DNA of 64,000 bases, from NCBI RefSeq assembly GCF_004364335.1, contig NZ_SOCR01000008.1:124001-188000 (forward strand), given 5' to 3'. This document shows positions 16,374 to 24,556 of this stretch, piece by piece. The position numbers and the translations under genes are program-made. The notes below the pieces were generated by a model. That model was not told the origin of the DNA, made no database searches, and worked only from the letters and a program-made list of their open reading frames with translations. Within the stretch, counting starts at the first letter, position 1, and each line of letters begins with the position of its first letter. This stretch comes from Pseudomonas graminis. Its GTDB lineage: Bacteria > Pseudomonadota > Gammaproteobacteria > Pseudomonadales > Pseudomonadaceae.

Positions 16374-17583
16374 CGCGTTTTGCCCCATTCCGGTAAGTCT
16401 CGACCGCTTCGACCAGCGCTTCGAGAATGGCAGAGCTCTCGCCGATCACCGACAAGTCCGCGCGTTTGATCATGTCGCAGGTCGGGTCAAGGTTGATGGC
16501 CACCACCTTGTCGCAGGCGCCAATGCCCTGTAAATGCTGGATCGCACCGGAAATTCCGACCGCGACGTATACCCGGGCAGTGACCCAGGTGCCGGACGCG
16601 CCCACCTGGCGATCACGGGTCATGAAGCCATCATCGACGGCCACACGGGATGCGCCTTCAGTAGCGCCCAGCGCAACGGCGGTACGGTGAAACAGCGACC
16701 AGTCCTTGACCCCGTTGCCGCCTGAAAATATGAATTCCGCTTCGGACATTGGGATAAGTGCAGGATCGACGGCCACGGCGCCAAGGTCCTCGATGCGCGA
16801 CAAGCTGCGCGGGACAGCTGTGGATAACTCAACGGCCTGCGCCTCGTGGCGCGTCTCACTGACGGGTTCGGCGCATTCCGCTTGAGCGAGAATCAGGCGT
16901 GACACGGGACGCGACAGATCCTCCGCGCCAGCACCTGCACGACCGATGCACTGTTCGCCAGCCACTTGCCAGACGCGTGTTGACGGCCGCTCACCCAGGC
17001 TGGCCGCAAAACGGCGCCCCAATTCTCCCCCGCCGTTTCGGCTGTCAGGCAACAGCCAGTGATGGGGGTCGAACTGGTTATCCACAGCCCGCAAACCCTG
17101 CACACGTTGCTCGGGCGAATAACCGCTGAACCCACTGCCTTCCAGTATCAACAGGCGATCGACGCCAGCGGTATCGAACGCCGTCTCTTTGTGCTCGCCA
17201 AAAATCACCGCCAGTACAGCGCCCTCGTTGCCAGCCAGCCCATGGGCCAAGCCCAGCAGGTCGCGGTCATGGCGGCTCAGACGGCCGCCGACCATGTCGG
17301 GAACCACAGCGATATAAAAAGCCGGCGTTGCAATCCGATGCAACGGCAATTGCACGTCCACAGCTACGGAGCGTTTGATCGCGCCGCCCTGCTGCGCCCC
17401 GCTTCGATCGATGCGTTTGATGCCGTTCGGTCCGATAAAACCGATGCCATGCACGTTTTTACGCAGCACACCGTTGGGGCCCATCCAGCTGGTTTGAGCC
17501 GGTTGCATCGCGGCGTGCAAGGGGTGCAGGCGGTTTCGGGCGATCCACTCAGTGCGTGGGTCACGGCGGATAATGTCGCTCAT
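16363..17583 (-). CDS. etfA: Electron transfer flavoprotein alpha subunit, betaine-cluster type
   Basis: FAD-binding subunit of the ETF dedicated to betaine/dimethylglycine catabolism. The start is ATG 17583, which shares one base with the dgcB stop (TGATG). At 406 residues it is longer than housekeeping EtfA (about 310) because of an N-terminal extension. The C-terminal FAD domain has RQVGASGTWVTARVYVAVGI, SGAIQHLQG and the NLDPTCDMIKRADLSVIGE stretch diagnostic of EtfA. It lies between dgcB and etfB in the operon. Two exact DnaA boxes, in opposite orientations, lie within it. Confidence 0.92.
   Translation of the reverse strand: MSDIIRRDPRTEWIARNRLHPLHAAMQPAQTSWMGPNGVLRKNVHGIGFIGPNGIKRIDRSGAQQGGAIKRSVAVDVQLPLHRIATPAFYIAVVPDMVGGRLSRHDRDLLGLAHGLAGNEGAVLAVIFGEHKETAFDTAGVDRLLILEGSGFSGYSPEQRVQGLRAVDNQFDPHHWLLPDSRNGGGELGRRFAASLGERPSTRVWQVAGEQCIGRAGAGAEDLSRPVSRLILAQAECAEPVSETRHEAQAVELSTAVPRSLSRIEDLGAVAVDPALIPMSEAEFIFSGGNGVKDWSLFHRTAVALGATEGASRVAVDDGFMTRDRQVGASGTWVTARVYVAVGISGAIQHLQGIGACDKVVAINLDPTCDMIKRADLSVIGESSAILEALVEAVETYRNGAKRDAA
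16819..16827 (-). promoter_or_regulatory. DnaA box inside etfA
   Basis: Exact TGTGGATAA on the plus strand (box on the minus strand), 477 bp from the preceding box; the only box of the seven in this orientation. Confidence 0.65.
17078..17086 (+). promoter_or_regulatory. DnaA box inside etfA
   Basis: Exact TTATCCACA; encodes Val-Asp-Asn in EtfA. It is the last exact box of the cluster. Beyond it only one-mismatch copies were noticed (for example TGTGGACAA at about 17725). Confidence 0.65.
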
Positions 17584-19544
17584 CAATGCGCCTCCGCAGG
17601 TTCACGTCGGGCCGCTGCCGGTTTTGCAGGCGCGGTGTCTTCAAGCAGTGCGTCAGCCACCAGTTCGGCGATGTCCTTGATCATGGGCCGGGGCTCGACC
17701 ACGCCTTCAAGCATCGCGGTGCACTGTGGACAACCTACAGCCACCAATTCGGCGCCGGTCTCACGGATGTCATCCATGCGCATGTCCGGAATCCGTTGCC
17801 TGCCGGGAATGTCGGTGATCGGCGCGCCGCCACCGCCACCGCAGCAACGTGAGCGAAATCCGGACCGCTCCATTTCCTTGACCTCGATCCCCAGTGCTCG
17901 CAGCACATCCCGCGGCGCCTGGTACTCGCCGTTGTAACGCCCCAAGTAGCAAGGATCGTGATAGGTGACGCTGGCACCTTTGTGCTGGCCCAGGTTCAAT
18001 GCGCCGTTGACTATCAGCTCTGCCAGATAAGTGCTGTGGTGCTGTACGACATAGCGACCCTCGAACGCACCGTATTCGTTTTTCAGCACATGAAAGCTGT
18101 GCGGGTCGCAGGTGACGATGCGTTTGAAGTCGTACTGCGCCAGCGTCTGAATGTTGCGTCTGGCAAGCATCTGGAACGTCGCTTCATCGCCCAGACGTCT
18201 CGCGACATCCCCGCTGTCGCGCTCCTCAAGGCCCAGCACGGCGAAGTCGACCTTGGCAGCTTTCAGCACTTTGACGAAGGCGCGCAAGGTGCGTTGATTG
18301 CGCATGTCGAACGCGCCATCGCCCACCCAGAACAGCACGTCCACAGTCTTCTTATGGCTCATGATGTCGAGGTTCAGGTCCGCCGCCCAGTTCATGCGTC
18401 CGCCCGGAGCGAAGCCGCCCGGGTTGTCCGTGGCGATAAGGTTTTCCAGTACCTCGGCGCCCTTGTTGGGTGTTGCGCCTTTTTCAAGCGTCAGATGCCG
18501 GCGCATGTCGACGATTGCGTCCACGTGCTCGATCATCATCGGGCACTCTTCCACGCACGCTCGGCAGGTCGTGCAGGACCACAGGGTGTCGGCATCGACC
18601 AGCCCGTTGACGATGGGTTGATGGGGGTTGCCGCCATGCTCGCCGACGGGCTTGCCCTGGCCGTCGAGGGACGGATAGGGGCTGCCGGCAAAGTGGGCAT
18701 CGGTGCCGCCCGCCAGCCCGACGACCATGTCTTGAATCAGCTTCTTCGGGTTCAGCGGCTGCCCCGCAGCGAAGGCGGGGCACGCGGCTTCGCACTTGCC
18801 GCACTGCACGCACGCATCGAAACCGAGCAGTTGATTCCAAGTGAAATCCTTGGGCTTCTCTACACCCAGTGGCGCGGTCCTGTCTGTCAGATCGAGCGGT
18901 TTCAGCCCTGTAGAGCGGCCACCGCCGAAGCGCTCGGGGCGACGGTGCCACGCCAGGTGCAACGCGCCGGCGAAGGCGTGTTTCATCGGGCCGCCCCAGG
19001 TCATCCCGAGGAACAATTCACAGACGCCCCACAGCACGCCAATCCCCAGAATGATCGCCAGCAACCAGCCACCGAAGTTGGCCGGCAGCACGCCCGCAAC
19101 GGGCAATGTGACGATAAAGAACGAGCCAGAGAACGCCAGCAGGCTTTTCGGCAGGCGCATCCACGGGCCTTTCGACAACCGGCTCGGCGGATGACGACGA
19201 CGCAGGTACATGAAGATTGCACCGACGAACATTACTGCCGACATCAGCAGCAGGGCGTAGCCGAGGACCCGGTTATGCAAGCCGAAGCCGTGCACCAGAA
19301 TCGCCAGGATGATCGACGCGACCGCACCGCCCGCCGTGGCCACGTGGGTGTTGGCGATGTATTTGTCCCGCGCGACGACGTGGTGCAGATCCACCATGTA
19401 GCGCTTGGGCATCGCCAGCAACCCGCCGAGCAGATCGACCTTGGCGGCACGCCCGTTGCGCCACAGGCTCACCCGCCGCAGCGCACCAAGGACCGCCAGG
19501 CCCAGGGCAGCGAAGAGCAGGATGGGAAGAAGGGTGTTTAACAT
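17583..19544 (-). CDS. dgcB: Dimethylglycine dehydrogenase iron-sulfur subunit DgcB
   Basis: Membrane-linked ferredoxin/CCG-domain partner of DgcA in demethylating dimethylglycine to sarcosine. It is 653 residues from ATG 19544 (GGGAG upstream). The N-terminus has several membrane helices (to about residue 180). Two 4Fe-4S motifs follow, ACVQCGKCEAACP near residues 243-255 and CTTCRACVEECP near residue 323. A C-terminal CCG domain carries CDPHSFHVLKNEYG, HDPCYLGRYN and FRSRCCGGGGG. It resembles heterodisulfide-reductase-type electron modules and probably passes electrons toward ETF/quinone. It is in the operon downstream of dgcA. Confidence 0.94.
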   Translation of the reverse strand: MLNTLLPILLFAALGLAVLGALRRVSLWRNGRAAKVDLLGGLLAMPKRYMVDLHHVVARDKYIANTHVATAGGAVASIILAILVHGFGLHNRVLGYALLLMSAVMFVGAIFMYLRRRHPPSRLSKGPWMRLPKSLLAFSGSFFIVTLPVAGVLPANFGGWLLAIILGIGVLWGVCELFLGMTWGGPMKHAFAGALHLAWHRRPERFGGGRSTGLKPLDLTDRTAPLGVEKPKDFTWNQLLGFDACVQCGKCEAACPAFAAGQPLNPKKLIQDMVVGLAGGTDAHFAGSPYPSLDGQGKPVGEHGGNPHQPIVNGLVDADTLWSCTTCRACVEECPMMIEHVDAIVDMRRHLTLEKGATPNKGAEVLENLIATDNPGGFAPGGRMNWAADLNLDIMSHKKTVDVLFWVGDGAFDMRNQRTLRAFVKVLKAAKVDFAVLGLEERDSGDVARRLGDEATFQMLARRNIQTLAQYDFKRIVTCDPHSFHVLKNEYGAFEGRYVVQHHSTYLAELIVNGALNLGQHKGASVTYHDPCYLGRYNGEYQAPRDVLRALGIEVKEMERSGFRSRCCGGGGGAPITDIPGRQRIPDMRMDDIRETGAELVAVGCPQCTAMLEGVVEPRPMIKDIAELVADALLEDTAPAKPAAARREPAEAH

Positions 19545-19583
19545 GTGGAGCTCCCAAAAAACCTCGGGTGTCACAAGGGCCTT

Positions 19584-19670
19584 GCAGGAGCCGGCTTGCT
19601 GGCGAACCGGGCGATGCGGTGTCTCTGAAGTTCCGCGTCATCGTTCTTCGCCAGCAAGCCGGCTCCTACA
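19584..19670. repeat. Paired REP-like element (type B) inside the dgc operon
   Basis: GCAGGAGCCGGCTTGCTGGCG and its inverted copy flank about 40 bp between dgcA and dgcB. It is a different REP family from the TAGGAGCGCGC type. As a transcribed hairpin inside an operon it could affect mRNA stability and the dgcA:dgcB ratio. Confidence 0.9.
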
Positions 19671-19700
19671 GAAGCTCGCCGTCCTCTGCGGGGCGCACCA

Positions 19701-21761
19701 TCAAAAATCCTTGCAGAGCCTGAGTGCGTCATAGATCGCCGCATGGGTATTGCGCTGTGCCACGCAGTCACCGATGCGGAACAGCAGATACCCGTCACCC
19801 GGCTGACTCAACGACGGCTGCGGCTGAATCGCGAACAGGGCGTCGATGTCGATCTGGCCTTTGTTGCGCGAACCTTCCTTCATGCCGTAATAAAGCGCTT
19901 CGTCAGGACGAACGCCGTTCTCGACCACCACTTGATCGACCACCCGCTCCTCTTTGGCGCCGGTGTATTCGTTCTCCAGCACCGCGACCAGCTTGTCGCC
20001 CTCGCGGTAGACCTTCTCCAGCATCATGTCGCCGGTCATGATCACTTCTTTGGGGTACATGCTGCGGTAGTAGGTCGGGAACGACGTACCACCGATGGCA
20101 ACGCCGGGCTTGATGTCGTCGGTAACGATCTCGACCTGGCAGCCTTTGTCCGCCAGGAAGTCGGCCGTGGACATGCCGGTGAACTCGCAAATGGTGTCGT
20201 AGACCAGCACGTTCTTGCCCGGCGCGACTTTGCCGTCGAGGATGTCCCAGCTGCTGACAACCAAGCCTTCAGCGGCGCCCCAATGCTCGTTCTGCTCAAT
20301 GAACGGATGACCGCCCACCGCCAGCACCACCACGTCAGGGCGCAGGTCCATGATGGTCGCGATGTCTGCCGCCGTGCCCAGACGCAGATCGACTTTCAAG
20401 CGCGCCAGCTCCAGCTGAAACCAACGCGTGATACCGGCGATCTGATCGCGCTGCGGTGCTTTCGAGGCCGTGGTGATCTGCCCACCGATGGCGTCTTTTT
20501 TCTCGAACAACGTGACGTCGTGACCACGCTCAGCCGAGACGCGCGCGGCTTCCATCCCCGCAGGCCCTGCACCCACGATCACCACTTTGCGTTTCACGCC
20601 GGTGGTCTTTTCAATGATGTGCGGCACGCCCATGTATTCCCGGGACGTCGCGGCGTTCTGGATGCAGAGCACGTCCAGGCCCTGGTACTGGCGGTCGATG
20701 CAGTAGTTGGCACCGACGCACTGACGGATCTGATCGACCTGGCCCATTTTAATCTTGGTGATCAGGTGGGGGTCGGCGATGTGCGCGCGGGTCATGCCGA
20801 CCATGTCGACATAACCGCCTTCGAGAATGCGCGTCGCCTGATTCGGGTCTTTGATGTTCTGCGCGTGCAGCACAGGCGCCTTGACCACTTCCTTGATCCC
20901 GGCCGCCAGGTGCAGAAAAGGCTCCGGTGGATAACTCATGTTCGGGATGACGTTGGCGAGGGTGTTGTGGGTGTCGCACCCTGATCCGACAACGCCGAGG
21001 AAGTCGATCATGCCGGTCTGGTCGTAGTACTTGGCGATCTCCTTCATGTCCTCGTGGCTGAGGCCGTCCGGATGAAATTCGTCACCGCAGATACGAAGGC
21101 CGACACAGAAGTCAGGGCCGACCTCCTTGCGCACGGCCTTGATCACTTCCAGGCCGAAGCGCATGCGGTTTTCGAAGCTGCCACCCCATTCATCGGTGCG
21201 CTTGTTGACCCGCGGGCTCCAGAACTGATCGATCATGTGCTGGTGCACCGCCGACAGCTCCACGCCGTCCAGGCCACCGGCCTTGGCACGCGCCGCTGCG
21301 CTGGCGTAGTTGCCGATCACCCGCCAGATTTCTTCCGGCTCGATGGTTTTGCAGGTCGCGCGGTGTACCGGCTCGCGGATGCCCGAAGGCGACAGCAGTG
21401 TCGGCCAGTGGTCACCGTCCCACCGGGAGCGACGGCCCATGTGAGTAATCTGGATCATGATCTTGGCGCCGTGCTTGTGCATGGCGTCGGCGAGGTTCTG
21501 GAAGTGCGGAATGATCTTGTCAGTCGCCAGGTTGACCGACTTCCACCAGCCTTGCGGGCTGTCGATCGCCACGCTGGACGAGCCGCCGCAAATGGCCAGA
21601 CCGATGCCGCCCTTGGCTTTCTCCTCGTAGTACTTCACGTAACGGTCGGTGGTCATGCCGCCGTCGGTGGCGTAGACCTCGGCGTGCGCGGTACTCAATA
21701 CGCGGTTGCGTATGGTCAATTTACCGATCTGGACCGGTTGAAACATCGCTTCGAAAGCCAT
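19701..21761 (-). CDS. dgcA: Dimethylglycine dehydrogenase flavoprotein subunit DgcA
   Basis: Old-yellow-enzyme-type dehydrogenase (686 residues, trimethylamine dehydrogenase/2,4-dienoyl-CoA reductase fold) that demethylates dimethylglycine. The N-terminal FMN TIM barrel runs to about residue 370, starting AMFQPVQIGKLTIRNRVL. A cysteine-rich 4Fe-4S segment (CVGANYCIDRQYQG to CIQNAATS) lies near residues 345-368. A C-terminal FAD/NAD domain has VVIVGAGPAGMEAARVSAE. It is preceded by the DUF5943 gene with a 15-bp gap. Confidence 0.95.
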   Translation of the reverse strand: MAFEAMFQPVQIGKLTIRNRVLSTAHAEVYATDGGMTTDRYVKYYEEKAKGGIGLAICGGSSSVAIDSPQGWWKSVNLATDKIIPHFQNLADAMHKHGAKIMIQITHMGRRSRWDGDHWPTLLSPSGIREPVHRATCKTIEPEEIWRVIGNYASAAARAKAGGLDGVELSAVHQHMIDQFWSPRVNKRTDEWGGSFENRMRFGLEVIKAVRKEVGPDFCVGLRICGDEFHPDGLSHEDMKEIAKYYDQTGMIDFLGVVGSGCDTHNTLANVIPNMSYPPEPFLHLAAGIKEVVKAPVLHAQNIKDPNQATRILEGGYVDMVGMTRAHIADPHLITKIKMGQVDQIRQCVGANYCIDRQYQGLDVLCIQNAATSREYMGVPHIIEKTTGVKRKVVIVGAGPAGMEAARVSAERGHDVTLFEKKDAIGGQITTASKAPQRDQIAGITRWFQLELARLKVDLRLGTAADIATIMDLRPDVVVLAVGGHPFIEQNEHWGAAEGLVVSSWDILDGKVAPGKNVLVYDTICEFTGMSTADFLADKGCQVEIVTDDIKPGVAIGGTSFPTYYRSMYPKEVIMTGDMMLEKVYREGDKLVAVLENEYTGAKEERVVDQVVVENGVRPDEALYYGMKEGSRNKGQIDIDALFAIQPQPSLSQPGDGYLLFRIGDCVAQRNTHAAIYDALRLCKDF

Positions 21762-21776
21762 GACGGAAACCTCGAC

Positions 21777-22307
21777 TTACAACGGCTTGACGACAAACAG
21801 GCCGTCGTCGTGGCCTTCTTCCGATCCGCCGTAAACCTGCTCGGCCACGGTGCGGATTTTGCTGCCGCTGGCTTCCAGGACTTGGTCCATGGCGCCGGCA
21901 AACCAGCCGGTGAACATGTAATCGACCTTGCGGCCCACTTTGCCGTAGACGTAAACGAAGGCCGAGTGCTCGAGCTTGACGCTGGCGGTGCCTTTTTCCA
22001 GATCGATGTCCTGAATCTTGAACAGCCCCCAACCGCGCTGGGACAAACGATTCATGTAGTGTTCGAACACCGCGACGCCTTCGATGCCGTGGCATTCGGC
22101 TTCTTTCTCGCACCAGTGCCAGGCGGACTTGTAGCCGGCCTTGTAGAGGATCTCGGCGTAGGCGTCGGCGCCCAGCACTTCTTCGATGCCCATGTGGTTG
22201 TTAACGAAGAAATGGCGCGGCACGTACAGCATCGGCAGGGCGTCGGAGGTCCAGACACCGGTCTCGCTGTCGACTTCGATTGGCAATTGCGGGGCGATCT
22301 TGGCCAT
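21777..22307 (-). CDS. DUF5943 protein of the dimethylglycine operon
   Basis: A 176-residue protein of the family always found between the dipeptidase gene and dgcA in Pseudomonas betaine clusters (DUF5943, distantly like V4R/4-vinyl-reductase domains). Visible features are the aromatic-rich start (LPMLYVPRHFFVNNHMGIEE), KSAWHWCEKEAECHGIEG near residue 65, and VDYMFTGWFAGAMDQVLEA near residue 130. No enzyme motif is evident. Strict co-occurrence with dgcAB suggests an accessory or small-molecule-binding role in dimethylglycine demethylation. Confidence 0.88.
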   Translation of the reverse strand: MAKIAPQLPIEVDSETGVWTSDALPMLYVPRHFFVNNHMGIEEVLGADAYAEILYKAGYKSAWHWCEKEAECHGIEGVAVFEHYMNRLSQRGWGLFKIQDIDLEKGTASVKLEHSAFVYVYGKVGRKVDYMFTGWFAGAMDQVLEASGSKIRTVAEQVYGGSEEGHDDGLFVVKPL

Positions 22308-22321
22308 GGAAACTTAACTCC

Positions 22322-22368
22322 GGAAAATTCGAGTGGATGCCCTCTCCGCGACGGGAGAGGGAAAATTC
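22322..22368. repeat. Short hairpin bracketed by 9-bp direct repeats
   Basis: CCCTCTCC-GCGAC-GGGAGAGG forms a stem of at least 7 bp, and GGAAAATTC occurs on each side (22322-22330 and 22360-22368). It lies in the operon gap between the dipeptidase and DUF5943 genes. The direct repeats resemble a target duplication around a miniature insertion. Confidence 0.6.
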
Positions 22369-22394
22369 TGTGCTCGGCGAGTGAATCCGGAGGC

Positions 22395-23372
22395 TTATTC
22401 GCCCCAGACGTCGCCCAGGATGCGAACCCAGTTTTCGCCCATGATCTTGCGCACGACACGCTCGGAGTGGCCGCGTTTAAGCAGGGTTTCGGTGAGGTTC
22501 GGGAATTCGCCGACGGTGCGGATGCCCAGCGGGTTGATGATCTTGCCGAAGTTGGTCAGGCGGCGGGCGTAGCCTTTGTCGTGGGTCAGGTATTCGAAAA
22601 ATTCCTGGCCGTGACCCTGGGTGAAGTCAGTGCCGATGCCGATGGCGTCCTCGCCGACGATGTTCATCACGTACTCGATGGCTTCGGCGTAATCGTCGAT
22701 GGTCGAGTCGATGCCCTTGGCCAAGAACGGCGCGAACATGGTCACGCCGACAAAGCCGCCGTGATCGGCAATGAACTTGAGCTCGGCGTCGGATTTGTTG
22801 CGGGGATGTTCTTTGAGGCCCGACGGCAGGCAGTGGGAGTAGGTCACTGGCTTCGTCGATTCGAGGATCACTTCCTCGGAGGTCTTCGAGCCGACATGGG
22901 AGAGGTCGCACATGACACCGACGCGGTTCATTTCCGCGACGATTTCACGACCGAAGCCCGACAGGCCGCCGTCGCGCTCGTAGCAGCCGGTGCCCACCAG
23001 ATTCTGGGTGTTGTAGCACATCTGCACGATGCCCACGCCCAGCTGTTTGAAGATCTCGACGTAGCCGATCTGGTCCTCGTAAGCATGGGCATTCTGGAAG
23101 CCGAACAGGATGCCGGTCTTGCCCAGCTCCTTGGCTTTGCGGATGTCGGCCGTGTTGCGCACCTGGATGACCAGGTCGCTGTTTTCACGGATCAGTTTCT
23201 GGCTGGAAGCAATGCTGTTAACGGTCTGCTGAAAACCTTCCCACACCGAAACTGTGCAATTGGCCATGGTCAGACCGCCCTTGCGCATGTCTTCGAACAG
23301 CTCACGGTTCCATTTGGCAATGATCAACCCGTCAATGACGATGCTGTCGGCGTGTAATTCGGCTGGGCTCAT
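22395..23372 (-). CDS. Membrane-dipeptidase family (M19) hydrolase of the betaine cluster
   Basis: A 325-residue zinc dipeptidase-type TIM-barrel protein, orthologous by context to the dipeptidase gene that heads the P. aeruginosa dgc operon (PA5396). M19-type elements visible: HADSIVIDGLI at the N-terminus (an HxD-like metal position is altered), GFQNAHAYEDQ near residue 90, CDLSHVGSKTSEEV near residue 155, YSHCLPSGLKEHPRN near residue 180 and GIGTDFTQGHG near residue 250. No signal peptide, so it is cytoplasmic. First gene of the operon. The natural substrate is unclear; a role on a betaine-related amide is only inferred. Confidence 0.9.
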   Translation of the reverse strand: MSPAELHADSIVIDGLIIAKWNRELFEDMRKGGLTMANCTVSVWEGFQQTVNSIASSQKLIRENSDLVIQVRNTADIRKAKELGKTGILFGFQNAHAYEDQIGYVEIFKQLGVGIVQMCYNTQNLVGTGCYERDGGLSGFGREIVAEMNRVGVMCDLSHVGSKTSEEVILESTKPVTYSHCLPSGLKEHPRNKSDAELKFIADHGGFVGVTMFAPFLAKGIDSTIDDYAEAIEYVMNIVGEDAIGIGTDFTQGHGQEFFEYLTHDKGYARRLTNFGKIINPLGIRTVGEFPNLTETLLKRGHSERVVRKIMGENWVRILGDVWGE

Positions 23373-23582
23373 CAGGCGGTCCCCTCGGGTTCTTTAATGG
23401 CCGGAAGGTCTGCCGGCGCTTTGGGGTCAGCATATGCCTGAGGGTCGGAGGAGCCGGGTGCAAAAACGACAGGGGAATTGCCGAAAGCGTCAAGAAACGA
23501 CAAAGGGCATAGGCATGACGACGCAGCAGGTCCTCACGATGATGCAGCCATGCAGGCAGGGGGGGGCGCTCTGGGGCGGACT

Positions 23583-23999
23583 TCAGAAGTCGGGAAGATA
23601 CGCCCAAACAAAAAAAACGAGGGTGACTAACGTCGTCAATGTGACTAGAGCCACCTGAGCCAACATCATGTATTTGAATTTTTTTGGGAATGTATCGACC
23701 TGCTCCAAGTCGATGGCGCCCAGTTTCAGGAACATTTGGGGCCGACGGAACATCGCGCTTACGATGGCTAATTTTCTGATATCTCCTAGAAACCCGGTCC
23801 CGATCTGGAACAAACTAGAGTCCGTGACCGCTAAACAGTTATCCAGTGATTTATTGATCTTGTTTCGCAGATACAACGTTATCAACACCGTATACAACAG
23901 AGTGACTACGAAAAGGATACACATCGTCAAAACGATAAAGCCATGATCCGCAGAATGAATGGCGCCACCATGACGATAGTGGCCGCTTCTGATTGCCAT
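23583..23999 (-). CDS. Putative membrane immunity protein, copy 2
   Basis: A 138-residue protein with two strong hydrophobic helices, near the N-terminus (FIVLTMCILFVVTLLYTVLI) and at the C-terminus (LVTLTTLVTLVFFVW). The start is taken as ATG 23999, preceded by GGGG. It is clearly paralogous to the next gene upstream: FLGDI, QMFLKLGAIDLEQVDTFPKK and the aromatic-D-F C-terminus align with FIGDV, KLFLKRGVIDVRQVVDFPKK and YDF. Two such paralogues following an Hcp-linked toxin candidate are typical of duplicated immunity genes. The stretch is AT-richer than its neighbours, suggesting transfer. Confidence 0.72.
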   Translation of the reverse strand: MAIRSGHYRHGGAIHSADHGFIVLTMCILFVVTLLYTVLITLYLRNKINKSLDNCLAVTDSSLFQIGTGFLGDIRKLAIVSAMFRRPQMFLKLGAIDLEQVDTFPKKFKYMMLAQVALVTLTTLVTLVFFVWAYLPDF

Positions 24000-24178
24000 A
24001 ATAAACCCCGGGGCGATCACAAAAAGCTGTCAGCTACTAATAGCTTCACGCACCCTGCAAATACAACCAAAATACTTACATGCTTACATTGATGATGCCA
24101 CCCTTTGAAAATAGCTCTCATCAGCGTCGGCTGCTATCCCGGTACCAATGGAGATATTCTTCAAAGCATATGAAGTCA

Positions 24179-24556
24179 TTAGAAATCATAAAAGTAGAGC
24201 CAGGCACGAAACACCAACATGGCCGTAAAAAAAATGATATTTAGAAAAAACGGCACCACGATCAATAGTTTCCATTTTTTTGGAAAGTCCACCACCTGCC
24301 GAACATCAATGACTCCTCGCTTGAGGAACAGCTTAGGGAAAATTAAGATACACGCCACAGTGCCTACCCTATAGACATCTCCGATAAATCCCAAGCCACC
24401 AAAAGTGGCCTTGATATCTACAATTATGGAACATCGAGAAAGACGGCTGTCCACCTCGTCCCTTACCCACCAGGTGATGAATAGCAGCACCAATAAGTTC
24501 AGGATTCCAGGGATCATTATCGAAGTTGCAACTAGGCCAGGTACGATATCTTTCAT
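24179..24556 (-). CDS. Putative membrane immunity protein, copy 1
   Basis: A 125-residue protein with an N-terminal helix (ILNLLVLLFITWWV), a middle part with GFIGDVYRVG and FLKRGVIDVRQVVDFPKK, and a C-terminal helix (VPFFLNIIFFTAMLVFRAW). The ATG overlaps the effector stop by four bases (24553-24556), so it is translationally coupled to the toxin candidate, as immunity genes usually are. A membrane immunity protein fits a pore-forming effector acting on the inner membrane. No family name can be given with confidence. Confidence 0.78.
   Translation of the reverse strand: MKDIVPGLVATSIMIPGILNLLVLLFITWWVRDEVDSRLSRCSIIVDIKATFGGLGFIGDVYRVGTVACILIFPKLFLKRGVIDVRQVVDFPKKWKLLIVVPFFLNIIFFTAMLVFRAWLYFYDF

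Noticed and set aside
21054..23357. 767-codon plus-strand frame opposite dgcA, DUF5943 and dipeptidase genes
   Set aside because: Spans three recognised genes in antisense; a GC-rich shadow.
23434..23658. 74-codon plus-strand frame upstream of the dipeptidase
   Set aside because: No recognisable features and overlaps the end of the immunity gene; probably non-coding.
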